From Amyelois transitella (taxonomy: Eukaryota > Arthropoda > Insecta > Lepidoptera > Pyralidae), in contig NC_083517.1 in assembly GCF_032362555.1 (NCBI RefSeq), positions 1,880,001-1,944,000 of the forward strand: a stretch of DNA of 64,000 bases, written 5' to 3'. The position numbers and the translations under genes were made by a program. Shown piece after piece: positions 48,459-60,355 of this stretch. The notes beneath the pieces were generated by a model. The model saw only the letters and a list, made by a program, of their open reading frames with translations, ran no database searches and was not told the DNA's origin. How positions within the stretch are numbered: the first letter of the stretch is position 1; each line of letters opens with the position of its first letter.

Positions 48459-51400
48459 CTGAAATAAAATTCTATACTCAATAATACAAAATCAATCATG
48501 AATGAAATTAATAAAGTAGTATTTTCTGTAACAGTGTTATGATCGTATACTCCTTTAGGCAATCAACAGAAACATAATCACGTATCCCTTGCGGGGTATA
48601 CAGAGTCGACAGTCTTGAAAATAACGAAGGACCAATTATGATTCAAATAGAGACAGGCTACTAGCGCATCGCTAGCAAGAACAATCCCGATTTCATTAGG
48701 TTTCCCTTAGTCATCTTTTACGGCATCCATGGGAAAAAGATAAAGTGGTATTATTCTTAAATGCCGGCGACATTAATTTTATTTCTTTTATAAAATTGAT
48801 TGATAAAAGTATTTGAACTTTTGTAATATAATATTTGAACCAAAGTTATAAACAGTATAAATATCAATATTTCCTTTGTACACTCACTGACCTATATATA
48901 TACATATATAGGTATAAATATATATTATATATTATAAGTAATAACATTTGTAAAGAAACGTCCAACGGAAACAAACATGTGTTCCTCATTAGAAATGCAC
49001 CATTTGTTTATAGGTACTAGAATTCTAGATAACAAGTCGTTCGACCCGACACGACCTACTAATGGCGCGCACAAATCTAGGTTATCATTATCTGACAGGC
49101 CAATCATAGAACTAAGTTGTACCTACAGGCATGTTTCATCGAGAGATTGGAGAGTATATTATCATACTAGAATAATCTTGTCAATTATATAATTTTTCCT
49201 AGTTTCGACTTTTATCAATATATAAATAAATATATACGGGACAAATTACACAGATCGAGTTAGCCTCGAAGTAAGTTCGAGACTTGTGTTACGAGATACT
49301 AACTCAACGATACTATATTTAATAATTAATACTTATATAGATAAACCTCCAAGACCCAGGCCAATGAGAGAAAGTTCGTTTCTCATCATGCCCTGGCCGG
49401 GATTCGAACCCGGGATCTCCGGTGACACAGACAAGCGCACTACCGCTGCGCCACAGAGGCCGTAATGCAATGCACGTTCACTGCACCGATTTTGATTAAA
49501 TGTGACACAAGAGTAGACTTAACGTTTAGGAGAAACATGTTATTTTTATTTCTGTAAATTTCCTTTAAAAAGTTTTATAGTCCACAGCTGAACGTGGCCT
49601 ATCAGTCTTTTTCAAAACTGTTATTATATATAATATATGTAAGTTTAGTTTACAAAATGAAATTAAAAAAAAAAGTTCAAACTTTATTTTAGGCAATGTC
49701 TTAAGTCACCTGGTAGAATTGATCATCACTATGTTGGTGAGGTACCCGTTGGAGAACGCGAAGAAGATCATGATGATGATGTACTCCCAATCCCACAGGA
49801 ACACCACGGGCAAATGACTCCGAGGCCGGGCGTTACACAGCATCAGCATCGGGACTCCGATGATCCTTAGTAGGCAGGCACCTGCTATTATCCATTGGTT
49901 TTCAGGCTGTGGGGGAAAAAGGTTTAGTTTAATTTTGTAATTGTCGCAAGCGATTTCGTTCGCCGTAAAACGGATTGTAACAAAAAAAGCAGACTCCCAG
50001 TATTTGACCCCTTAGAAGAGTGGGGGAGGATAATTTTTTTGTGCACCAGAGGAAGCCGAATTTAAATCGGAACAATAGTTTTTGTATAATAATTCAATGA
50101 TACCCCCAAAAGGTCAAATTTTATCAAAATCGGTCCAATAGCTTTTGGGTTGTTTCCCAAAAATTGACAGACAACGTAAAATCGAAACCATGTTTACATT
50201 GGTCAGGAACAGAAGAGTTTTATGTATCAAAAATCAAATTTTATTAACTTGTTGAACTTGGAAAGAGTCAATCAATTAAAATTACTCATGCAGTTCTTTA
50301 AGTATGATCTCTCTTTAAGTCAATAAGAATTGTCTCTTAATTAATTACCTTCAACAGGAACCCGGCTACCAATCGACCAGCGTAGTCACCGCAGTTGAAG
50401 ATCAGGTAGTTCACCACTGGCACGAAGAAAATGTCTGCAAATATTCATTTATACTTAAATATTTTTTATTTAGGGTAAATGGTTGCCGGCACCAGTAAAA
50501 AAAGAATAGGACCACTTTATCTCGTTCCCATGGATGTTGTAAAAGGCGACTAAGGGGCACTTGGGATTCTTCTTTTAGGCGATGGGCTAGCAACCTGTCA
50601 CTATTTGAATCTCAATTCTATCTTTAAACCAAATAGCTGAACGTGGCCTATCAGTCTTTTCAAGACTGCTGGTTCTGTCTACCCCGCAAGGGATATAGAC
50701 GTGACCATATGTATGTATGTGTGTAGGAAGAAATATAAGAGAATAGCCCCTTTCAGATCGTGAACCCTTGAAACATCCTTGGAAATGTTTGATTCATCAT
50801 AAAAAAAAGCAATTTTGTTATTAAGGTATAATTGTCAAGATCATAGAGATGTTAATTGATAAACAGTATTGAACGGGCCGAGGGTCTATTTGTCTAGTCA
50901 GAATAAAAAAGAATTTTTCCCGTTCAAGATACGTCTTGTCGTCTCGTCGTCTTATAGTGGTCTCCTTAGTGTCCAAGTCGATTGTCCTTTTTTCACAATC
51001 CGTCAGTCGGTTTTAGTCATCTAAATTGTTAAGTCAGAGTCTCGGATGGACAAATCCATGGAGGCTGAACGGCCGCTACAAGTATTATATATATATATGT
51101 ATATATACTCACTGTTCCAATCAGTCCCGGCCGTGGCAGGATGCGACTCCACCAGCACCGTGACAGCCGGATACACCGCCATGCTGATGGCGAACACGGC
51201 GAATATGCTGAACGCGTACACCCAAATCTTCTTCACTATCGCTACCATAGACAATTCTCTATGCCTATTGGCCGCCACCCCCACCCCTCTCAGAATGTGA
51301 TGCGTGAAGAAATCAATCTTGTACAAGTATATGTACGATGCTAGCGACGTTATGACCATTACGTCTGCGATGATGAAGTATATCAAAGCGCTGTGGAGGG

Positions 51401-54400
51401 GGGATATTTTGAAAGCTAGAGATATGATTTGGGCAATGGCCGCTATGATACCGCCGAGTGATTGGCCGCTCACGACAGCGGCCATATATTCTTTGGAGAA
51501 ACGACTCGCTATTCCGACTAGACCGCCGATAAAAATGGCGCTGGCAGCTGAAAAGAGAGTTTAAATAAGTCTGTTTTGTATTTTTGGTTGCCGACACTTT
51601 GGGACAGGAACATTCCATCTCTTTCAAATGGATGTCGTAAAAGGTGACTGCGGGATAGGCTAATAAACATGGGATTCTTCTTTTAGGCGACGGGCTAAGA
51701 ACCGGTCACTATTTGAATCTCAATTCCATATTTAAGCCACACAGCTGAACGTGGCCTTTCAGTCTTTGTGAGACTGTTAGCTCTGTCTACACCGTAAGGG
51801 ATAATGACGTGATTATATGTATGTAAGTATGTTTATTTTGTATCTTGCTAGGTTAATTTATCTGACATGTCCTAGTGGCAATAAAATACATAGTAGGTAC
51901 ATAAGTCCGACACAAGTACTATTGTATGAGTATTTTCCATCGATCGTCAAAATCACAAATCTCTGATGTCAGTTGCTTCTGACTTTTCACATCATGCATT
52001 GTGGTCATAGGTAGACCCAGGGCTCTTCTAAAGAGAAGAAGCAACCAACATAAATGCCAAATGTTGTTTATGTTCAAATTTTATTATTATCTTTACACCC
52101 GTATTATGATTCATAGTGACGTGGTATCATCATGAGTACAATTTAATTCATTCATTAAAAATATATTTTGTTTACTCATCTTTGTCCTTTGGTTATTAAA
52201 GACCTTTACCAGTGAGGAAAATACTTTATGTACGATTCCGTAGTTAAATGTAAGATTAATTTTAATAATCGTCTGTAAATTGCTTGTTTAAAATATTAGT
52301 AGAAACTTTAACACAAAATTGTGCAAGGTCAATGGAGATTCGCTAACCTTATTCTTGGATTTCACATTTCATTTTGATATTATAAAATTCATCAATAACT
52401 TTTGTGAAAAAAGTGAACCGCCTCCAATCGATAACCACCTTTTTTGAAGTCGATAAAATTTCTAAAACCTTCTGCTAAATGTATTAAACACTTTATTGAA
52501 AACCGCATCAAAATCGGTCCAGCGAAACGCGAGAGATAATCGCAGAAAAATATACAGCAGAAATAAGCAGAACGAATGTAACTATTGTTTCTTGTGTTTA
52601 TCATTCCTTATGTTTTCTGTGTATATTAATTAGTAAATAAATAAATACAGGTCAAACTGAGATCCGCTTTTTAAGGCGATTTGAAACAACTATGTTTTCA
52701 TCTTTCGTTTAGAATCCTACGAAAGTTTATAAACTTTTGGTTTCGGTAACAATACATACGAAAGTTATTAAAATCGATTTTTTCATTTTATATCCCTTTT
52801 TATCAAAGCCTATACGATTTCATTCGCCTCTCGTACCTACTGTGAGCAAAAATTCGTTATTTAGATTTGGTTATCATAAGAAGCAATTTTTTATTTTGTT
52901 TGTATGGATGTTGCTACGGGATTTCCATGTTTGTTAACTCTTAGTTAAGATAACGATACGTTACAATGTAGGCTATAAATGAAGAAAACAGATATTTATC
53001 TTTATGGCTATTTGACATATTATATACATAGAACGATAAACAAGTTCTTTAAAAAAATGATTACAATTTAATAGGCTTAGTTTTTCTAAATATATAGATA
53101 CAATAATAATTATATAATACCTATTATATACAATTATTTATCATACTTTATCCCTTTCGGGGTAGACAGAGTAAACAGTCTCAAAAAAACTTTTTCTTAA
53201 GAATCCATCTGCAAGCCATACAGCTGAATGCGGCCTATTCAGCTGTATGCAGCAGCTTAAAGATGTAATTGAGATTCAAATAATGGCCGGTTGCTTGCCC
53301 GTCTCCCAAAAGAAGAATCCCAAGTTTATTAGCCTATCCCGTAGTCGCCTTTAACGACATCTATTTCAAAGAGATAGAATTGTCCTAAACTCAAATGCCA
53401 CGTTTAGTTGCAGAGCTGTAATGATGGAATTGAAATTCGGATAGTGACAGGTCGCTACGCAGTCGGCTAAAAGAAAAATCCTTAGTTTTAAGTACTATAT
53501 GTACTTCCGAATCATTAATATTATAATTAAAATGAATTCGGCACAACATAACATGACATGATGTATAAGTGACTCACCCACACTTGTGACGCTAAAAGCC
53601 CTTTTACAAAATCACATGCTGACCAGCTAAACAGGTTTTGTATGTGGAGTTATTTTTATAAATGATCGTAATTCGAAATTCGCTCAGATCAAGTTTATTG
53701 AGGTAAGTTTTATGCGTAAGAGCATACGCGCTTTTGGAAATTTCCAGAAAAATAAACTATGTTAAGTACCTACCCCTAAAAGTTTTGTTTGTTCTGTGCC
53801 AAATATCATCAATATAACTTAATTTTTTTTTTACCTACAAAAATAAATATACTTTCCCTTAATTATATTAATGTGAATATAAACCATTTATTGATTATAT
53901 TATAGTCTAAATTCATTCGAATTTGCATGAAGAGGGTTATGAGTGTGGATGAAGTGACAGAACTGCGCACGCCACCACACTCAGTCACCCTTGCCAGTAG
54001 GACAACACAGAATTCTGCTCTACCTACCCTTCCGGGATAAAGGCTTAATGGACCTGATGACTGTCTCGTTTAACAGTAAAATATCTGTCTACATATCAAT
54101 AACATAATTGGATAATAATTGATTGATATCTATTTAGTGACACGTAACAATGATACCTACCGTAATAATTTTCCGTTATCATATTGAATAACCACAAATC
54201 CTGATAACCTCACAGAACATTGTCTTTATGAAACAAATGGACTTTTGACTTTTTTTTTCTAAGTTACGTACATTAGTTGAGCACCTCTTACGGTAAGGGA
54301 AAATCGCGTGAGAATACTACCTACAAATACAGGCAATGTATCACCGTGATCCTGAATGTGACTGGAATTAAAGTCTACTAAATACATATATTTGTCGCCA

Positions 54401-56734
54401 TTTTCTGCGTAATTGTAAAGGTGCCAAATAAATCTCGGAATTTATATGCAATAGGTATTATGAAAACGTTATCGTGTCATAATGCCTCTGTTACTTTTTA
54501 TCATTCCAAATTCTACATAATCATCCCGCAACACATAAATTTTGTAAAAAGAGAAATGCCTCCGATCGATATCCTTCATTTTTGAAGTCGGTTAAATTTC
54601 TCAAGCCTTCTTCTAAGTGAAACGCGAAATAATCGCAGACAAACATTCGTACATACAAACATACCTACTTTTTTTTAAATCGGTTAAATGTTAATTTTTT
54701 TTCTTAATACTTACCAGTCATAATAACAACAGTGACCATGGTGATGATGAAGAATGTGTTCTGCCACTCGTCGGTGTCCACTTGGACGAAGGCCGTGGTC
54801 ACGAGGAACGCTATGGTGATGACGACCAGAGCGCCCTGCAGGCGATTCTTCATCGGCACCCTGTAATGTGGGACGTAAAATAAGCACATTTTCCTGCAAT
54901 TTCGTACATACATACATAAAATCACGCCTTTTCCCCGGAGGGGTAGACAGAATCTACATCTCTTCCACTTGCCACAATCTCTGCATACTTCCTTCGCTAC
55001 ATCCACATTCATAACTCTCTTCATGCAAGCTCGGCGGTTTCGGGTATTCTTGACCTGACCCTTTGCCAGGACGTCCTTAATTTGATCAAGATATGTTCGC
55101 ATAGGCCTTCCCACTCCGACCTTTCCCGCCACACTCTCCTTGTATATCTGCAATTTCCTATACATAAAATATAAGTTCTTATCTTTCCAATCATCTTCTC
55201 TCTTCTTTTCTTATGTATAAGTTAACTAGCATCCCGCCCCAGCTTTGCATGGGTACCATTTATAGATATAAACCTTCCTCAGAATACCCTCTCTTATAAC
55301 ATTCAAGGTAAATGATATTTAACAATCAAATAAAAGGTATTTATACATATAAAACATCTGTAATCTTCTAGATAATAATACTTACAAATGCCCATATAAT
55401 GAATTGAGAATGAGAAAAATCAAGTTAGGTATAGCGGTAGCCACATTGAGGTAGGAGGTGAACTCTGCCTGGAACCGCGTCTTCCTGACCACCTCGCCAA
55501 CCATCGTCATGTTTTTCGGGGTCACGTCGCGGAATTTGTACATCCAGTACTGAAAATTTATAGTTTAATAAATAATCAAACTAAGTAAAAAAACATATTG
55601 TCATGTCTATATCCCTTGCGGGGTAGACAGATCCAACAGTCTTGAAAAGACTGAATGGCCACGTTCAGCTATTTGGCTCTATGATAGAATTGAGATTCAA
55701 ATAGTGACAGGTTGCTAGCCCACCACCTAAAAAAAGAATCCCAATTTTGTAAGCCTATCCCTTAGTCGCCTTTTACGATATCCATGGGAAAGAGATGGAG
55801 TGGTCCTATTCTTTTTTCATTGGTGCCGGAAACCACACGGCACTTTTCTTTTGAATCATTTTTATTTTTGTTCTCTGCCATTTTGCATTAATGTTGTTTT
55901 GGTCAAAATCATTTTCTAATGATGAATTAGCAAGGTTTTATTTCACAAAGTAATTATTACCTTTCACATGATTTGATTTAATTAGGTAGTTAGCATTATA
56001 ATCATTAAGTTGTTTATCAAATTAATAATCATTAAGTTGTTTGTTTACCAAATTTTGTGTTAAATTTTAAATTGTGTTTAAGTGTTAAAGTTTGTTTAAG
56101 TCAGATAATTATTTTTTTACTAATTACCTACTTTTACAAATGCTATTTACTTTTTTGTTATGCAGCAGCTCAAGCATTGTTTGTCATACTTTGACTGACA
56201 AACGGGCCACTGAACATGAATACATATAATCATGTCTATATCCCCTGCGGGGTAGACAGAGCCAACGTCTTGAAAAGACTAATAGGCCATGTTCGGCTGT
56301 TTGGCTTTATGATAGAATTGAGATTCAAATTCTTGAACCACTGAACTATTTGACTAATACTTAAAGAAGTGACTAATGATAAATTTCAATTTCCCAAATA
56401 TTTTGTGTATATAGGAATAGGAATATAAGTATGGTCTTATCCTAAAATGCCAGGAATCACACAGCATTAACTATTCTAAAATATTTAAAAGAATAAAACT
56501 TACATCATTTGCAGTTATAAGAAAATTCCAGGGCACCAAGGAAGTAATACCGAAAAGGTAAAATAATATGTAGACGATGCCGTATTTATCGCGAGGTATA
56601 TCCGGCGAGTCTAGCACTTTAGTGGAACATGAGTCTCCTACTAGCTCCCTCTCTTCAGAATCATCAATGATCTCTTCCTCATTTTCTATTGTCTCAATAT
56701 CGTCTTCATTATTTATAGAACCTGTAGGATCCAT
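48347..56734 (-). CDS. Equilibrative nucleoside transporter (SLC29/ENT family), complete
   Basis: Seven coding exons on the minus strand: 56504-56734, 55386-55549, 54715-54860, 51113-51547, 50349-50434, 49710-49906 and 48347-48458. GT-AG introns and closing phases give 456 aa, the size of human ENT1. The protein begins with a cytosolic acidic N-terminus, then DKYGIVYILFYLFGITSLVPWNFLITAND (TM1 with the PWNF motif). A YWMYKFRDV loop, several TM helices, SGQSLGGIIAAIAQI, NCGDYAGRLVAGF (the conserved Asp/Gly/Arg of TM8), IFFAFSNGYLTN and the C-terminal EREKASSVIATMLSVGLTVG follow. The family moves nucleosides down their gradient through the plasma or organelle membrane by a Major-Facilitator-like fold of 11 helices. 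The start ATG at 56732-56734 is the only ATG before TM1 that keeps the frame open. Introns hold family A, tRNA-SINE and LINE pieces. Confidence 0.95.
48575..48765 (-). repeat. Family A repeat, diverged
   Basis: Minus orientation, tail and head worn. In ENT intron 6. Confidence 0.7.
49219..49461 (-). mobile_element. tRNA-derived SINE, full length
   Basis: On the minus strand: GGCCTCTGTGGCGCAGCGGT (A-box), GGGTTCGAATCCCGGCC (B-box), a body with CCTGGGTCTTGGAGGTTTAT and CGAACTTACTTCGAGGCTAA, and an AT-rich end. The tRNA-like part lacks acceptor-stem pairing, so it is a SINE. It is the reference for the split copy at 25137/27840. Confidence 0.78.
49710..49906 (-). CDS. ENT exon 6
   Basis: Acceptor TTCCCCCACAG, donor AG|GTGACT. 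Encodes PENQWIIAGACLLRIIGVPM, LMLCNARPRSHLPVVF and IIMIIFFAFSNGYLTNIVM (TM9-TM10). Confidence 0.95.
50349..50434 (-). CDS. ENT exon 5
   Basis: Acceptor ATTTGCAG, donor AAG|GTAATT. Encodes IFFVPVVNYLIFNCGDYAGR, the TM7-TM8 motif of the family. Confidence 0.95.
50484..50722 (+). repeat. Family A repeat, near full length
   Basis: Plus orientation in ENT intron 4, tail CCATATGTATGTATGTGTG. Confidence 0.82.
51113..51547 (-). CDS. ENT exon 4 (TM4-TM7)
   Basis: 145 codons' worth. Acceptor CTCTTTTCAG, donor A|GTGAGT. Encodes SAIFIGGLVGIASRFSKEYM, AAVVSGQSLGGIIAAIAQI, the large loop LYKIDFFTHHILRGVGVAAN and KIWVYAFSIFAVFAISMAVY. Confidence 0.95.
51588..51827 (+). repeat. Family A repeat
   Basis: Plus orientation, head worn (GTTGCCGACAC), tail GATTATATGTATGTAAGTAT. 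In ENT intron 3. Confidence 0.78.
52399..52570 (-). repeat. Dispersed repeat (CGATTATCTCGCGTTTCG type)
   Basis: CCACCTTTTTTGAAGTCGAT and AAACGCGAGAGATAATCGC, inverted relative to 24490-24720. A shorter relative lies at 54549-54665. Confidence 0.5.
53153..53485 (-). repeat. Family A repeat, rearranged
   Basis: Minus orientation main copy (53153-53380), then a second partial piece (53396-53485) that repeats the GCCACGTT..AGGTCGCTA segment. Confidence 0.68.
54715..54860 (-). CDS. ENT exon 3 (TM2-TM3)
   Basis: Acceptor CCCACATTACAG, donor G|GTAAGT. Encodes VPMKNRLQGALVVITIAFLV and NTFFIITMVTVVIM. Confidence 0.94.
54906..55160 (-). pseudogene. LINE-like reverse transcriptase C-terminus, remnant
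   Basis: An open stretch on the minus strand reads GKVGVGRPMRTYLDQIKDVL, then RNRRACMKRVMNVDVAKEVC and DCGKWKR, and ends in a 3' tail (CTACCCCTCCGGGG, AAAAGGCGTGATTTTATG) closing on TATGTATGTAC. This looks like the end of a non-LTR retrotransposon ORF; the other family B pieces in the window are its 3' end. It lies in ENT intron 2. The frame runs on into ENT exon 3 only by chance of phase. Confidence 0.6.
55228..55300 (-). repeat. Helitron-like end fragment
   Basis: CTAGCATCCCGCCCCAGCTT and ATAAACCTTCCTC, related to the 61863-62047 element (3' end only). Confidence 0.45.
55386..55549 (-). CDS. ENT exon 2
   Basis: Acceptor AAATTTTCAG, donor TT|GTAAG. Encodes YWMYKFRDVTPKNMTMVGEV, the extracellular loop, and LNVATAIPNLIFLILNSLYG (TM2). 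Confidence 0.94.
55598..55841 (-). repeat. Family A SINE-like repeat, full length
   Basis: Well preserved minus copy in ENT intron 1, ending GCCGGAAACCACACGGCAC. Confidence 0.85.
56219..56333 (-). repeat. Family A fragment
   Basis: Minus orientation, tail half only; a scrap of the head (GCCAGGAATCACACAGCA) is at 56448-56465, so the middle has been replaced. Confidence 0.7.
56504..56734 (-). CDS. ENT exon 1
   Basis: ATG 56732-56734, donor GAT|GTAAGT. The first ~50 residues are very acidic (ETIENEEEIIDDSEERE), then TM1. Confidence 0.93.
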
Positions 56735-56999
56735 GATTACGGGCGACGACAATTTAACAGCTGATCAATTAAAAGAACTTAAAACTTTGTAAAATTTAAA
56801 TGCTCAGATTGTCATATATTCCAATTAATCTTTTGCAATTCTTGAAAACAGACACTCAAATAATTCACAATTATTTTAAATAAAAACACTTAATAATCAA
56901 TTATTTTATGCAATGTTTTTTTTTTTACTTTTTAAAGATTCATCGACATCCCGTCTGTTCACATTTATTTCACTTTACACTGACTGCGTGCTAGAAGGA

Positions 57000-57182
57000 A
57001 TGTTTGTAAAACTGCAGAATTCTGTAAATAAAATGAAAATTGAAGACAACAAAGAAACTTGTCCACACAATGGCAATGGGAACTGCAAACTGTCAAACAT
57101 GTGTCACTCTGACACTCATTCATTATCATTAAGTATTGCCAGCCAACTCTACCAAAAGTTACCTAGTGTTGGAGGCATCTAA
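57000..57182 (+). other. Short open frame upstream of ENT, unproven
   Basis: A 60-codon ATG frame (MFVKLQNSVNKMKIEDNKET, CPHNGNGNCKLSNMCHSDTH, ending LPSVGGI) divergent from ENT. Its composition is more protein-like than the surrounding AT-rich DNA, with CPHNGNGNCKLSNMC as a cysteine cluster. I do not recognise it; it could be a small gene, a last exon or chance. Confidence 0.2.
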
Positions 57183-57329
57183 CTTTGGTTTATAATTAGT
57201 TTTTTTTTAACTGTATTAGTTTATTTTTTACTGTCAAATTTATTTTTTAATTTTATTTTATACATCACTTACACATACACATACATCACAAACAACACAT
57301 ACAATTACAATGTACATATACATAATGCG

Positions 57330-57437
57330 TGTAGCTTTTCTGTCACTGGCAGATAAATGAAGTTTTGTGCAGAAGTACCTAAGTGTAGCTTTTCTGTCAC
57401 TGGCAGATAAATGAAGTTTTGTGCAGAAGTACCTAAA
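57330..57437 (+). repeat. Exact 54-bp tandem duplication
   Basis: The unit begins GTGTAGCTTTTCTGTCACTG and ends GCAGAAGTACCTAA, present twice head to tail without a visible difference, hence recent. Confidence 0.85.
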
Positions 57438-60101
57438 GTATACTTAATCCATTTGAACTGATTATAAATAAATATTACAAAAATATAATATAAAGTATGT
57501 ACAGCTACCTATTTTTATTTCAAAAAAGCATTTGGATTGTTATTTGCTAGCCTAAAACACCTGCTAGAAACTATTGACGGCGGCCACGTGATAGATATAC
57601 CTAATCAACATGATATAAAAAACTTCCTTGCTAAGTAAATAAAACTTACCTTTTTACTTACCCAATTAAACTACTCGAAGTAGGTACCCTTATCACTAAC
57701 TACTAGACCAGTTCTACCAGAAAGGGAGGTAGCCCAACTACTAAAACTTGCCCAATAAGTAGGCAAATTCTTTTTTGGCAACCTCTCTGTTTGTGAGAAA
57801 AATCGACCTATCAGTGCCACTTTTCATTTTTTTATGATAGTAAAATCAATTCGATCATTAGTGCATCCTCCTCAGGCACATGCAGCGTGCGGGGGAATCT
57901 TGCGATTGCAGCCGATCGACAAAGTTGCCAACTGACACTGATGGTTCCGTATTTTCTTTAAAATTATGCACAATCTTATATAATTAAGAATCAATGATTA
58001 CATGTTGCTTTAGTACAATTTTTTTGATAAACAGAGAAACTGTATTTAAATGGGTTATAGAAGCAGAATTAAAAAAAAGCGCATGTAAATATCAAAATAT
58101 TTATAATTTTCTCAGTGTACATATTACTTTATTACAATTTTATCACTTGTCTTTATTTTAACATGATTTACATTTTAAAGCATTTAGTCATAAAAAATAT
58201 TAATTCCTTTTAATTCTTAGTATGCTTGATATTTCTATATGAATGCACACTGCGTGCTTATTTATTGTTATTAACCGTCGATTATATGAATACTAATGAG
58301 TAAGTACAGTTTGTTTAATATAAGATTCTGTCATTACTTCAATGAAGTAAAACAAATGATAACTATATACAAGATCGTGATGTATGAAAGTAAAAAAAAT
58401 AACTAAAAACTAAGACTAAGGTGTGCAGGATCACATCTTGGCAGGGAAAAGAAGTAGATACCTATAAAGTTGGAAACAGAAAACATTACCGACATTTTGT
58501 CCATATTGCTAGTTTAAAATTTCTCGCTCAGTGACAATACAAAAAAAAAGACATACTTTTAAAATTAGTAGAGTTGTTTTTCCAAGAATTTTTAAATTAT
58601 TGGTACTAAGATAATAATTTAACATTAAATTGCACAAAATATAACAACTCTTCTTGTTATAATAAATTGCAAAAAAATTAAAGAAATTCATTATTTTTCT
58701 TTTTTCAAATTCATCATGAATTTAAATATATTTTTGGTAAATATTTTTTTACAAATAACGCAAAAAGACCAAATACAGTACAAATTATCTAACTCTATTA
58801 TTACAAATAAAATTAACGTAATATTAAAAACTTATTAATTTTAAAGTTTAATAAGTAAAGATTTTAAAGAAAAATTTAACTATGTCGAACTGTTTTTTTT
58901 TAATATTTATTTCAATATACTGAGATCTTGTCTTTTTCTGTATAATATTAAACTTATCGTACATTACCTTAAACTTATTTAAATATAAAAAATAAAATAC
59001 ATAATTTGGGTAATTACCTACTTACATGTAAAATATATACGAAAAAATGTATTAGGTAGATATGTTGAAAAGGCACTATATAAATTTATTTTAATTAGAA
59101 ACAAATAACTGATGATAATAAATGCAGGAAAATCCTTCATCTAAGACACATGTTCATTCAGTCTTTTATATCCTACAACTAACTACTTACATCTTTCGTG
59201 TATTCTCGTGTGTAAACGCCAAACGGCCCGCATCGAATAATGTAATCCGCATTTAAAGAGTTGGAGCATCACGGTGATAATAAATGATGGTAAATAAAAT
59301 ATTTTTCTTATTAAATGCGATATTTTTTTGATAAATATACACATTATTTAGCTTGATATGTTATTATTGAAGTACTGGACGGAATCGTATGGAAGAAAGT
59401 AAGATAAATTAAGAATATAGTAAATGTAAAATGATGTATCAAAACATTTCATTTATAAACTATGGTATGAAAGTAATCTATTTAACATATAAACATTTTA
59501 AATATGTCAATTGAAAGCTAGTGTCAGTTGTTAACTGCTTGCTATATAAAAATAGCACAATTAGAAAGTAGCAACTTTTGCTTGAAAATTTGTTAATTAC
59601 TTAAAATTAAAACTTTTACTTGAAGTCATAGACAATATTTGTCCATGCTTCTGTACGGTGGTAAGTTTTTAAGACAATTTACAGTTACCGTACCATACGT
59701 ATCGGGGTTGTAACATTTTTTGGCGGCTAATAAATTTATCAGATGATTTATACGCCGTTTTACATAATGATAAGTACTAATAAAAGTGAGTGACTACTTT
59801 CGATCAAGTTGAACATGTTGTATTCAAACGACTTAACAGAACTTCGTCTTCAGTCAACAATATTGGTCACTCATGAGCTGAATAGCCCGTAATACTCACT
59901 AGGATATTGCTGCTAGCCTTAGTGCTTTCAAAAATTAGGATTATGTTGTCATTCGAAAACTCGCAACTAGTTTCAAGGCTTCAGACTATGTCATTTCTGC
60001 TTCCATTTGTCTATTGCATCAGCAATCTCTATGGTAGAGTATGCCACAGCCTTAATAGAGGCTTTAAGTGCTTCTAGCCTTAACGCTAACAGAAATAACG
60101 A
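57438..60101. other. Intergenic, AT-rich; probable 3' UTR of the lectin-domain gene at its right end
   Basis: No convincing exon on either strand. The region next to 60101 should be 3' UTR of the minus-strand gene. No family A copy was found here, unlike every other long gap in the window. Confidence 0.4.
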
Positions 60102-60355
60102 TCACATTGCCGTCTCAAGCGGCTGACTATACGACCTACTAGCCTCAGTCATTGGCAAAGGACTGGAATCACTATCCTCAAATTCGAAGTTAGTTTCCAA
60201 TAGGGCTTCAGATTTGGACCTGTGGGGTAAATCCGGGTGGTAGTCCTGGTCTCGGGGGCTCGAGTGGTAGCTCGGGATGTGTTCTGACGGGGAGCTGTCG
60301 TAGTTGTACAGCGGCTGCGGGCTGGGCAGGTTGTCTTCGTAGAACTGCTGGTTAT
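60102..60355 (-). CDS. Lectin-domain membrane protein, last exon
   Basis: Acceptor AAATTCCAG. Encodes DNQQFYEDNLPSPQPLYNYD, HRSKSEALLETNFEFEDSD and the end SRSYSQPLETAM; stop TGA 60102-60104. Confidence 0.85.

Noticed and set aside
49385-49461. Functional tRNA gene on the minus strand
   Set aside because: A- and B-box motifs are present but the acceptor stem does not pair and the sequence continues into a SINE body; the same head occurs at 2015-2083 and 25140.
51021-51112. Extension of ENT exon 4 to the end of the open frame
   Set aside because: The A|GTGAGT donor at 51112-51107 joins exon 5 in phase to give NNIFFVPVVNYL; the extension reads through a TATA microsatellite.
54704-55165. Single protein joining the LINE end to ENT exon 3
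   Set aside because: The open frame merely runs from a LINE remnant through an intron end into the exon; the exon has its own acceptor at 54861-54863 and matches ENT only from there.
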